DNA of 64,000 nucleotides from Rhizoclosmatium globosum (GCA_002104985.1 MCGO01000117.1:1-64000); one strand, 5' to 3'; shown: positions 12,101-22,249, counted from the stretch's first letter. Numbers and translations: made by a program. The notes: generated by a model not told the origin, from the sequence alone.

Positions 12101-15100
12101 ACGCGGGTCAGAGACAAAGACTCCTATTACGAAACAATAATACTGTGGTTATAATCAAGATGAGAGACAATTCGCTAAACTCACCATTGGTACTGGATCC
12201 GAAGGAGGATCCTCTTCAACATCATCTGCATCTTCATCTTCCATTTGTCTCTTTCCTTTCCCTTTCGTCACTTTCCCTTTCGTCGCTTTTGCTTTTGCTT
12301 TCGCCTTCACTGGTTTTGCAGGTGGGTTTGGCTGTTTTGCTTTCTTGCTCCCTTTTCCAGCAGCTGAAATGAATGGAGCCGTACCGTAGCCTAGATCCAA
12401 ATCTGCCAGGTCTTGCTCGAGCTCAAACAGATCAACAGAATCAAAGCTGTCCAGATTCAAAGTTGTGGTTCCGATCAGCAAATCTTCCAGTCCGTTATCA
12501 GAGTCCACATCCGAATCCACCTCAAAGTCCACCTCCAAGTCCACGTCTGAGCCCGCGTCTGAGTCCACCTCCAAGTCCACCACACCCAAGTCCAAGTCAG
12601 AGTCATTGGAGTCATCGAAACCAAATCGCTGAAACCAATCAAGTAGTTCAGAATCAATGTCACTGACCTTATAATCAAGAGTTAGATTCAACAGAGAATC
12701 AATCAAGATATTACCTCTCCGTCAGCCAAAGATTCAGGGTCGGAATTGTTACACGTTGAGGGTTCACTTTCCGTCTCTGAATCAGACACAATAAACGAAA
12801 CATATTCTGATATTTGAGCCGGAGGAGCAGACAGTGTGGACGCAAGGCCCGACTCGGCTTCCACGGTTTGAGACAAGGCAGAAGGAATAGAAGTCGCATC
12901 AAAGCCAGACATTTCGAATGGAGCGTATTCAGGCAACGGAGAAGCAGTCAAAACGGAAATAGAACTTGTTCCGCTTTCGACTGCACCAGAAGTGGCTAAC
13001 ATGTTGGACCTCAGTGGGACAGTCGTCTCTTCGTCAGACTGATAATCTATTTGGTTCAGATTCTTTGGTGTTGGTGTTGCAACTACGTCGAGGTAATCAC
13101 CGCGTGATATAGTCGCAGAAGAATCGCCGACGTTGAGATCAGAATCCTAAAAAACCAGTGAGACAACACTATTTCGAACACAAAAAGAAAAAAACTTACA
13201 GTTGTGGATGATTGGCGGGAATAATGGAAGGGGCGACGACCTCGGCGAGAATATGGCTGGATTGGGCTGAAACTTGGGACAGACGAACCAGCCACTGATG
13301 AACCACTAAGAGATGGAAGCTCATTGGACTCATCACGAAGAGGAACAGACGGTGGTTCTTGACTTTCGACGGGTGATGCATCAGTACTGGATGAACCAAC
13401 TTTTTGGCTAGGGTCAGTACTTGAGTACATATTATCGGCTCCTCCAGGTAGTTTCCCAACAAATCTGATAGTGGAGTCAACAACGAGATTATACGCTAAA
13501 TTAAAAATGTTAGATCACATCTAAACAAAACATCACAAACGTACACGATAGTAAATGAGAGTCATCCATATACTGTCCTCCAAAGACCAACTGAAGCGAA
13601 AAAGCATTCGCAACATTTCTGGACTGGACGAGATAATTTCGAAGCTCAAGAACAGTGGAGTCTTGCCGAATCTCAACAAACAAATGCTTTCCGTCCAGCA
13701 ATTTGACAAAGAACGCCAGGACTTGAGTCAAACACGTATTGAAGCTTGTTTTAATAATAGCTTGTTTTTCCATCACACTTGGTGCAGCATCTGAAGCTTC
13801 AAAGATTGCCAGTGCAAGTGCGGGTGATGGAATCCAATCATGATGCGACATGGATTGCAAAGAGAACCAGGATGCGTTTGTTTTGATAACAGTTTTAAAC
13901 TGGAGTTGCTGGACGAGTGTTGGTGGCGGAGGCGGAGTTGGTGGAGGAGGAGGTTCTGGTGGAAGACTGTGGCCCTGAGGTATGGTAATGGCAGCGTTAC
14001 GTGAGTCAACAACCTCGAGTGGAATTGATAAACCTATTAAATTATAATGGATGAGAAATAGTGTAAAGAGATTGTGTCGAATAGTTACCAAGTTCAGGAA
14101 GCATACGTGGTAGAATGAAGTCAATCAAGGTGATTGGTTCATACGGTGGCAAGTAAAGTCTTGCTTTTTTGATGCCTAAAGACGGGATTGGTGGAGTTGT
14201 GACAACAGACGATATTGAGTGACGATGTAATGAAGCAGACAGCCAATTCAATGACGGGATATCACCCATTGCAGGTTGAAAGATGGAAGGAGACCATAAA
14301 GGGGATAATTGAGGATTCATGTCCGAGAACCAAATCCCAGAATAGCGATGACTCTTCTTTGCAGATGGAATCTTGGGTTGGTCAGACCTCGTCTGTGACA
14401 GACGAGGATTTGGAGACGCAGTGTTTGGAATCATGAAAGGATTCAAAATGACTGAATCGGATTGGTTGGAAGCAGGAATTGGAGTGGAGGTCTTGGTGGT
14501 ATTTGATGGGCTGTGTGGCCTTGGACGTGATGCAAGACGAACAAGAGTACTGGGATTTAGTCCAAGGCCTGACCCAACAATTAGCTCTAGACACCTTAAA
14601 TGAATTGAATCTTACCTGAGAGTGTTGCACCAGATGTTAATCGCTTCCAGTGTCGGCCAGGTCGATAAAGTTGGAGGCCTTCAACTGGGAGGCCAACAGC
14701 CAAACATGCAGCCTGCTTTGCTTCCAGCACGGTTGAATCGTTGGAGACAAGAACCATAACGATTGATCCATTTGGTACGATAACAGACAGATAGAACTTG
14801 GCTTCCACTGACAATGGCTTCAAAGGCACTGATAACCAACTGCAACTGGACAGCCAAGAGTAGCAGACATACTTGACGAGGTCCAACAGCCCGCCAATCA
14901 AAAGGACACAGAGGGAGAGCAGCAAGCCACAGAGGACAACAAGGTTCTCATAACGAGCAAGTAGCTCAGCAACACGAATCTCCTGGATAAGTCGTTCGTA
15001 GCCAGAGAGCAGCTCCACCAGTTGAGCCAGCTTCAGTTCTTTAGCCACGGCCTTGAGACTCCTCTTGGCCCAAGACTTGTGTCGGCGATGTTCTTTCCTT

Positions 15101-15108
15101 CTTCGCAT
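3182..15108 (-). CDS. Giant orphan protein: TM segment, two ubiquitin-like folds, C2H2 fingers, TnpB/Fanzor-like zinc ribbon
   Basis: Eighteen exons join in phase to 3,673 aa: 15108-14616, 14586-14089, 14033-13545, 13495-13200, 13146-12715, 12667-12185, 12123-11555, 11499-10851, 10805-10593, 10537-9559, 9510-9128, 9068-8019, 7968-7790, 7732-7629, 7554-5806, 5736-4087, 4037-3814, 3763-3182. In order: basic N-terminus, a membrane-like helix (57-82), ubiquitin-like fold 1 (about 103-172), ubiquitin-like fold 2 (about 445-513, ending K-L-P-G-G), acidic and Gly-rich linkers, C2H2 fingers C1307/C1310/H1329/H1334 and C1378/C1381/H1393/H1398, long unassigned regions, a coiled-coil-like stretch in exon 16, and near the end a ribbon C3487/C3489/C3503/C3508 followed by R-D3517. 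That last arrangement recalls the zinc ribbon plus RuvC-III Asp of TnpB/Fanzor nucleases, but similarity is faint. An alternative start lies at 15183. The 29-nt first intron is unusually short. It may be more than one gene; transcript data would decide. Confidence 0.62.
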
Positions 15109-15515
15109 CTGTAGATTCAAGAAATGCACTTTATTATATTTAATTGTATTTAAATGGATTGCAATGTAGGCAATGTCAACCATGTGTCCCCCCCCCCTTT
15201 TTGAGATATTGGCAATGCAAACAATTATGGCAATGCACTAGCAATGCACTAGCAATGCACTAGCAATGCATGAGCAAATCACAAGCAATGTATGAGCTGT
15301 GTACTAGAAGACTAACAGTAATGCATCAGCAATGGATTAGCCATATGCTGGATTTGTATTGGACATATATATAAATAAATTTCTCATGAATTAGTCATAA
15401 GTTGGCCATACACGAGTGGTGTATTCCAAGGTATGTTAATAACATTAACAATTCTGCATAAATACCAATACACTTCATAAATGTTTATTCAAATGGATGA
15501 AAATAGAGACAATCT
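15109..15515. other. Intergenic DNA with TGCAAT-rich low-complexity repeats
   Basis: This gap separates two minus-strand genes. It holds a run of C (about 15186-15197) and many degenerate copies of the words CAATGCA and AGCAATG between about 15160 and 15350, followed by A/T-rich sequence. No convincing reading frame is seen. It should contain the promoter and 5' leader of the giant gene and the 3' end of the next gene upstream. Confidence 0.6.
15230..15272. repeat. 11-bp tandem repeat, about 3.7 copies
   Basis: The unit GCAATGCACTA repeats at 15230, 15241 and 15252, with a partial fourth copy at 15263. Looser relatives of the same word continue on both sides. It lies just upstream of the giant gene's start on the minus strand, so it could be promoter-proximal, but no function can be read from it. 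Confidence 0.85.
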
Positions 15516-18103
15516 TTAGATATTGAATATCTTTCCTCTTTGAACTGACACAGAGGACTGGAAGCGGTCTTTCATTTTGAGGTAGAAACTTCTTGCACCC
15601 TTTCCCAATTCTTCTGAAAGTCCTTCTTCAGCTGGTTCACCGTTCGTCTGTTTTCCACGTCTTCCTTGAATCAGCTGAAAATAAAGATGAGCTGAATCAC
15701 ACTCGCTTTTGAATTCCGCATCTGGAAACGATACTCTGTGAAGTTGGTGGCGAACCTTCCAACATAAATCAGCACAACATCTCTGAACAGATAGAACTTA
15801 CAAGACTAGCCATGGCTGCAAGAGTGTAAAAGTTTCCATCCTTGATGACTTGTTCAACAGTCACACAGTATCTAAATTGTGAAAGCCCCATGAGACATGC
15901 TGCAGCATCCATGAACTGTGGGTTTTGGAACCGGTGAAGTACATCTTCCTCTTCCACTGTTTCAACATGATGAAGAAAGCTACGATGATGGTGAGCAATC
16001 AAAAAGAAACTCCCAAACACTCACATTGTGTCATCAATAAGGTTTTGAGCGAGTTCCTTCTTGGGAGTCAATGTTTTGAGATCCAGCTTGTATGGATCAT
16101 TCTGCTTGAAAGCAGTCCAGAAAGCATGTGCAATGTCTGCACGTTGAGCTTGAACCTTTGTTTTGTACTATGACACAACTTAGTGAAAATTAAAAATTGC
16201 GGGGATTATACCAATTCATAAATGCCTGTTGGTAGGCTTGAGATCCGTTGTTTCACTTCTGAAGCAGTTGCACGTTTCAGCAGCAGCCATATACGTTCTA
16301 GAACTTGTCCATCACCTTGGCCTGTCATGGAAGGGACAAATAACAGGAATCGGAGAGAATCCGCTTTAAACGAACGAACGAGATCTTTCTTTTCACTATT
16401 TTTTTTCAGTAAAGTCAACAAATTAAGACTCACGTGTCAGTCATGACATGGTTCCAAAACCTGTCTCCAGACATTCGAGAGCTGGTCATGCTTCGTCCTA
16501 TACTTTTCCCACCGACATCGTTGGTAACAATGTCATCCTGCTCTTCATCCTCTTTCGAATTTTCACCAATGTCACCTTCCTCATTGTTCTGATTATCCTC
16601 GTTGTCTTCCTCTTCCTCTTCGTTGCCTTCCTCTTCCTCCTCGTTGCCTTCCTCTTCCTCCTCATTGTCTTCCTCTTCCTCATCGAATACCATTTGTTTG
16701 CCATCACCATCACCTTCATCCTCACTGGAGTCCAATCTTTTGGAAGTTGATCTAAATAAAAGATATGGTTACTAACAGACTATAGCGAAAGGGAAAGAAG
16801 GATAGAAGGAGGGTTGATGAGGGGGTTGGAGGGTTAGGGTTTGAGGCACTGCATAATAATCGCGCTTTGTTGACTATCACACGCCGCGCGCGAGATGGAG
16901 ATACTGTGTGTGAGTATTGTAACAGTGGCTGGGTATGGGATGAGAGATGGGAGAGAAGGGAGAGACTGAGAGGGAGAGCCAAGACAACAACAGTTGCGCG
17001 AGAGCAAACTAACAGCGCACGACTCTCGCGCAAGTGTTATTGCTGAGGCGCGTCACAGGAGAGGATGGGAGCAATGGGTGATGAGTAGGAACCATTGTAA
17101 TACCCATCATAAGAACACAAACAAGCTGTTTACGTTCTTATGATGGGCATTACGACGGATATGGACGAAGAGGAAGAGGCGTAGATGGTGGAGAGAGGGG
17201 CACAGGAAGGCGCGAGGTTTAAAGGGATTGGGTTGGGCGGGAGCGAGGGGGTCGAGTACGAAGAGAGCGTCACTGGATATAGACTGTAGACGCGGGACAG
17301 GACAAGGTTGGAGGGATAGTTGGTGGTTGGGTAGCTGTGTGGCTGCTGGCGAGGCTCGTGCTCAAACCAGACAGCTGCGACAAGAGCAATCGAAAGCGAG
17401 CGCACCCGAAAGCGATCTCGCAACCAGCGGGATCGCTTTCGGATGCGCTCGCTGATGACTGAACTCGCCGGCAGTGTCTTGGTTGGTGGTTGGGTAGCTG
17501 GGTGGCTGAAGGTGACGCGCGTGCTTGAACCAAAGACAGCTGCGACAAGCGCGATTGCAAGCGAGCGCATCCGAAAGCGATCCCGCTGGTTGCGAGATCG
17601 CTTTCGGGTGCGCTCGCTGACTGAACACGCCGGCAGTGCCTTGGTTGTAGCACACTTGCAATCACAGCGACCGAGTAGCGATCCCCATCCGCAATGGAAC
17701 GCAAACTTGTGGCCGCCGCAATTGCTAGCGCCGACACTGGGAGGATGGGACAGGGGTGAGGGTGAGAGGGTAGAGGAGGAGAGGGGGAGAGGAGGAGAGT
17801 AGAGGAAGAGAGGGGTGTGTAGATAAGATTTACTCACCCTTGCACGAAAATGCGTCTGTTTGTTTCGAGGACAGGTTTGAGTGCGGATCTACTTTGTAAT
17901 GAGTAAAGACCTTTAACAACAGCTTGATCTTACCTTTTAGTGGCCATTGCCTTCCCTTTGCTCTCAGCGTTCCTTTCCAATGCAGCCAACTTCAATCGCA
18001 AAGTATTGATGGCTTTCTCCGTAGCCTTAGGATTTGATCCTTTGGTAATTGGCATCTTGCCTTTGGAACCTTTCTGCTTCTTGAGGCTCAACTTTGGGGG
18101 CAT
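15516..18103 (-). CDS. Orphan acidic protein with a 1.1 kb first-half intron
   Basis: Exons 18103-17934, 17891-17838, 16751-16434, 16395-16212, 16167-16025, 15979-15802 and 15674-15516 give 401 aa. The N-terminus is Lys-rich (MPPKLSLKKQKG). A Glu/Asp block with repeated EEEEGNEEEEE-like units follows around residues 85-130, then a mostly helical region of about 270 residues with no family I recognise. The intron between exons 2 and 3 is 1,086 nt against 38-45 nt for most others in the gene, and it carries the hairpin repeats listed separately. The last intron can be read as 127 nt or, improbably, 19 nt; both keep frame. Nuclear acidic chaperone-like behaviour is possible but not shown. Neighbour of the giant gene on the same strand. 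Confidence 0.6.
17097..17153. repeat. Inverted repeat hairpin, 20-nt arms
   Basis: The left arm at 17097-17116 and the right arm at 17134-17153 are reverse complements at 19 of 20 positions, around a 17-nt spacer (ACAAACAAGCTGTTTAC). It resembles a tiny foldback element or a fused pair of terminal inverted repeats. It sits inside the long intron of the acidic orphan gene. Confidence 0.85.
17321..17643. repeat. 163-bp tandem duplication, each copy with a GC-rich palindrome
   Basis: Two direct copies start with TGGTGGTTGGGTAGCTG at 17321 and 17484. Each holds a strong stem-loop: arms 17396-17417 with 17431-17452, and 17561-17582 with 17596-17617 (core GCGAGCGCA..CCGAAAGCGATC). The loop sequence of the second copy is the reverse complement of the first, so the central part appears flipped between copies. 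The block is much richer in CpG than the surrounding genes. Confidence 0.8.
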
Positions 18104-18122
18104 TGAATGAAGGTAAATTTGA
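18104..18122. promoter_or_regulatory. Ultra-short divergent intergenic gap
   Basis: Only 19 bp separate the minus-strand ATG of the acidic orphan gene (18103) from the plus-strand ATG at 18123; the gap is 43 bp if the second in-frame ATG at 18147 is used. The two genes must share or overlap their promoters and 5' leaders, unless one start is wrong. Confidence 0.4.
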
Positions 18123-19452
18123 ATGAAAAAATTGCAACAAAAATCAATGGCGCCTTTCAGGTGCCACTTCAACTGCCGAAAAACGTTCAACACAAAAGAT
18201 GCGCTTGGGCGCCATATGACGTCAAAACACAAAAACTATCTGCGGCAACGTCTGGACGAAGAAACGGTCTTCTCTGATGAGATTGTCGATGTTGAAAATC
18301 TCACCTTCAACACTGACGCAATCATGGAAGAAGTTGGACTCAACAACACAGAAGGTACAAATAAAGAGGAAGCTGAGCAAGACTATGACGATGGGGATGA
18401 TGATGGGAAGATTCAACACGGTTTGACAAATAACAATCAATTGTTGTTAAACATATGATAGGTACTCCAATCGATAACGTCGTGTATAATTTAAAAGAAA
18501 GCCTTCTTCCACGTGTAAAACAAGCCTTTTCAAACGCCGACTTGAATGTGATGAAACACATGATTTTGGATAATCCAATGGGACAAACTGCAATTACCAA
18601 GGTGCTAAAATTTATGGTACAGAGCACTTGGAGTCAACGCAACGAGTTAACGTTGTGTCTGCGTACCAAAACACAAATAGAAAGAACTCAGAAGCTCAAA
18701 TGATACGATATGTGACACGAAAAGAGAAGGTACTCCTTATCACTAAGCTTGTTGAATTGTCAGAGAATGTGAACGCCACTCCCTTGCTTTGGGTCAATAC
18801 AAAAGCTCAGTACTCATTATGTGCTCCTATCAAGTCCATTTACTTCAGGGAATACGAAAACTCTGATGTTATGTTTATGGGGTTACAGCAAAAGATAGAG
18901 TTCTATGATATTGAAGTTCAACCTGTGAAGGTACGGTGTGTTGTTGGATAAAGGAAAATTTCTAAAAAGAAATAGCATAAATGTTTCCGGACACTCCGTG
19001 TCACAGAATTTGATGAAGACAACAAACCACATGTTGAATTCCTCCGAATTGAATCTTCAAACAGTTCAACAAATTTTTGCATTTACAATAGACAGTTGGT
19101 CAAAGCTGTTGCAGTTGACACTGGGTTGGGTGGTAGTAATTACTTAGTTGGACAGGCACTCAAATTTATAAGTGTGAGCCACCAAACTGGAGTCAAACCA
19201 TTTGTTATTCTAAAGAAGTATAAGCCACTTTCCAAGGTGCACCAAAACAAAACAGGTCTTTTTATTTTGCGTGAAGCAGGTAGACAAGAGCCAAGCCAAG
19301 GTATAATTGTTGCACCATTGGAAGCCATAGAGGGAAGGGCCCACATTATTCCATACTTTCAAGACGGCATTGAGGGAGATACAGGAAGAGTATACCTAAA
19401 CACATATGCAGAGCGTAATTTGTGGTCAAAAATATGTTACAGCACTGATTGA
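18123..19452 (+). CDS. C2H2 zinc-finger protein, transposase-derived in appearance
   Basis: Exons 18123-18420, 18462-18616, 18681-18729, 18764-18930 and 18976-19452 join in phase (381 aa). Using a donor at 18646 and skipping the 34-nt intron gives 402 aa, also in phase. The N-terminus has a finger of form C-x3-C-x12-H-x4-H (CHFNCRKTF...H..SKH) followed by an Asp/Glu-rich stretch. The C-terminus (PLEAIEGRAHIIPYF, then YLNTYAERNLW) reminds me of the end of Plavaka/CACTA-like fungal transposases, which also begin with a C2H2 finger. The catalytic core of some 500 residues that such proteins carry is absent. It may be a domesticated or internally deleted copy. The second ATG at 18147 (MAPFRCHFN) is an equally good start. 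The family link is inference. Confidence 0.55.
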
Positions 19453-21281
19453 CATCCGCATTATGACTTTGGACTCCTTTCCGTGAATTCATTCAAATAA
19501 TATTTCAATCTATTACCAAAATATTACTAATTCAAATAATACACTCTTAATAAATTCAAACACATTTTTGCCATTTTGCACATCGTTCATATGTTATGAT
19601 GTATCAGGAATGTCTCAACAATGCATCACAATGCAACATCAATGGATTGTTCATTTGTTGCTGATGAGCCAAACACATTAACCACATTTCAAGCACATTT
19701 CAAGTAATCAAAAATATCAATAATTTATTGTAATACATGGCATTAACAGGTGCAGTTTCCTGATGTGGGTGGAGAAACAAACGTTAGAAATGCGATTCAA
19801 GAGGACACAAGAATCGTACCTGCGTGTCCACAAGTGGAAGACAGATTGAAGCAAAGAATCCTCCCACGGTGGTTGGCGACCAATGTTTGAAACCCCTGAT
19901 TACATTCACTTGGACAATGGACGTCAAACACCGACAAATGATGAGCGAGAGACTACGGAACGAATAGGATGCTTTGTGTCAATATTGTCAGTGATACTCA
20001 TTGCGATTCAGGAGACAAGACACACCTCCAGCAGTAAAGATTTTCGAAAGGACGGCAAAGAGAGCGGCAACGGAGAAACAGAATAGCATCGTTTGAGTCT
20101 ATTTGGCTATTTAGTATCAGTGCCTAAATCAAGAAAAAGAGGAAAGGCATGGTAGGAATTAGGCGTAGATTGCCTCTGCAAGGTTCCACTCCTTCACCAA
20201 CAACAAACATTTGACACAACCACAGATTCATAGGGAAGGAGGAGTGAATAACCGATGGTATCAAGAGGAATTGAAGGGTGAGATATGGGCAGATGGGATA
20301 GTAATCAAATTGAGTGGGGGACGGTGGTCCAGACCAATGACAATCCAGATCACGGAATGAGAGGATGCCGTAAGATCGCAGAGGACTCAAGGTGAACAAA
20401 CAGTCCTCAATCAACGACAACTAACGCTCGCAGCTTTAAGAAGGGAAGGGAAGGTAAGGGACGAAGGGGAAAGGGGATTCACTTGCAAGCGTTTGTTCAA
20501 ATTTGTGAGGATTTTCAAAATTTCCGAGGATGTATACTCGGACTTCATTTAGGTGCCGCCTTTGGGAATTTGTCTGTCTGTCTGTCTGTCTGTCTGTCCC
20601 CACCTCAGTTTTACGTCAAATGAGATCCCGTCGCCAAAAAATCAAGCCTGTCCCTCCATCTTAAGTTATAAAATGGTGATATTCATTTGTATCTTTTGCG
20701 CAAATTTATTTTGAAATTGATGGATTATTGAGGCGGCGGCGGAGGGGTTTTTGGAACATACCTTAACTAAAGAAAATGGTCTTTGCGAATTACTGAAAAT
20801 CCCCACGTTGGGTTCTGGCGGTGGCCAACGAAAAGCTTTTCATCAAATAAAAACCGAGAGTTATGATGAGGAAGAGCACTTCTATTCATTCGCAAAAACA
20901 TCCAAAACCTGACTCCACCAAAAAGCCTTTCCCAACACTGAAATCAAGCGCAATCGATCGAATGGGATTCAAAGGAGGCGTGTAGGAAATGTGGGCCAAT
21001 GTCGTCAAGGATTGGAGGTATGGTTGTGTTGTGTGTAAACTGACCAATCTAATCAATTGACACGGACACAGCGCGACCCTTAAATTCTACTCAGGCCTTC
21101 TCTATTATTAGGAAAGAATGCGGCCGAAAGTTGAAGACGATAGGAGCTGTGGAGCAAAGGGAATGTGGAGTTGAGTACTTACTTCATCACAACACACTCA
21201 ACTTACCTCCATTCTCCTCCAAACTTGCCGAGCGTTTCCTCGTAGGTGTATTGATACTCGTAACTCTTTGTAAAATTCAGA
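19453..21281. other. Gene-poor region, no convincing gene
   Basis: The 1.8 kb stretch is A/T-rich with TGCAAT-like words at 19590-19700, an open but unanchored plus-strand stretch at about 19753-19889 (45 codons), purine-rich simple sequence near 20430-20480, and a microsatellite at 20571. No splice-consistent model was found. It looks like decayed mobile DNA or long intergenic sequence. Confidence 0.5.
20571..20598. repeat. TGTC microsatellite, seven units
   Basis: A perfect run of the tetranucleotide TGTC is read directly in the sequence. It lies in the gene-poor region. Confidence 0.95.
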
Positions 21282-21548
21282 GCAGATATTCTCGAGCATC
21301 AAGAAATTGACGGCGCGAATGTATACTTAGTTCAATGGAAGAACCTTCCTAAGGACCAAACTTCTTGGATGCCTTACGTTGATTTCCAGGACACCACTAT
21401 TCTCCAAGACTATCACAAGCGAATCTTAAAACAGAAAAGAAAGGCAGTTGCAGTTGATGTGGATCGCGACGGAATCGTGTTCTTTTCATACTTCCAGAAC
21501 AACGTAATAAACAATAGATATCCAAGGAACTCTCTAATATATCGCTAA
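21282..21548 (+). pseudogene. Chromodomain fragment, probably from a Ty3/gypsy-type integrase
   Basis: An open frame of 88 codons ends in a stop at 21546-21548. It reads ILEHQEIDGANVYLVQWKNL, then a TSWMPY segment and LQDYHKR, matching the chromodomain pattern (V/I-L-x-H...YLVKWKG...T-W-x-P...L..YH). There is no in-frame ATG before the domain and no reverse transcriptase or integrase nearby, so it is a remnant or an exon of an unrecognised gene. The sequence runs on after the domain with Lys/Arg-rich residues. In fungal Ty3/gypsy elements this domain lies at the end of the integrase and steers insertion. Confidence 0.6.
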
Positions 21549-22069
21549 GTCCTTTGGAGTCCACATGTAGAATTCATCGGTAATAGAAGAAGAAATAAAA
21601 AAATCCGAGGACCTAACCAAAGCTTCGTTTGTCTCCCTTATTGAAAAGGAGAATGAACAGAAAATATATGGCATTATCACCTCGTTGTTGAAACCCTTCT
21701 TTCAGTCCTTAAAAAACGGCAGTATTTTGCACTATTAGCGATGACTGGATCAGTTTGAGGGATGTTGCAGCAAAAGAAACCACATTTATTCATTAGACTA
21801 CGTTGCCGATTTCAAAGAAGTCATCCAGGAGGTGTGGAGAGTTATTAATATCGAGAACAGTCTGAAAAGCAGAAAGTACGTAAATTCGTGGCTCCAATTT
21901 CCCAGTCTTTTCTGATGCAGCAGACTGATGGTGGCTACATAAGTCTGGTGGAATAATTCAGTTACTTGACTACTTCCCGAATGGCTGATAGCGACAACCG
22001 TTATCCCTCCAACGTTGCGATTATCACCGGATTACTCCAAAACAAACAATAGATCGACCTCGAGTTTCG
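21549..22069 (+). other. Decayed coding-like sequence after the chromodomain
   Basis: Plus-strand stretches with protein-like composition (for example near 21573-21738, with Glu/Lys-rich then hydrophobic residues) are interrupted by stops and cannot be joined with good splice sites. It is probably the eroded continuation of the element that gave the chromodomain. Confidence 0.35.
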
Positions 22070-22249
22070 TCAGGTTTGGGATTATCACCGGAGGTTCTTG
22101 CGGAGTGGTTACTTTTGAATGGAAACAAGTGCGATGCGGATATCACAGTTTATGCACAGATCGCTAGGGATTTGGCGCCTTGGAAAGCAAAAGGATATAT
22201 TGATTCAAAGGAGTTGGCATCGGATAAGCTGGATCTTGCAAAAGACAAG
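22070..22249 (+). pseudogene. Orphan exon-like open stretch
   Basis: Sixty codons are open in one frame and end exactly at AAG|GTATGA, a good donor site. The translation includes GLSPEVLAEWLLLNGNKCDA and ARDLAPWKAKGYIDSKELA, which looks like real protein. No start or matching downstream exon was found before the convergent YTH gene at 22351, so it is recorded as a remnant. The family is unknown. Confidence 0.3.

Noticed and set aside
12373..12666. Plus-strand Pro/Ser-rich frame
   Set aside because: Antisense of an Asp/Val/Ser repeat in the giant gene's exon 6; no start context or homology.
15230..15272. CRISPR-like array
   Set aside because: The units are contiguous 11-bp repeats without spacers, in a eukaryotic genome.
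15783..15801. 19-nt micro-intron in the acidic orphan gene
   Set aside because: It keeps frame, but a 127-nt intron from the same donor to a better acceptor (TTTTCAG at 15675) also keeps frame and is more plausible.
16448..16750. Very hydrophobic plus-strand open frame of 100 codons
   Set aside because: It is the complement of the Glu/Asp repeat of the acidic orphan gene; GAG/GAA runs read as Leu/Phe/Val on the other strand.
18730..18763. 34-nt intron in the C2H2 gene as a certain feature
   Set aside because: An alternative donor at 18646 makes it unnecessary; both readings are in phase, so it is not claimed as a finding.
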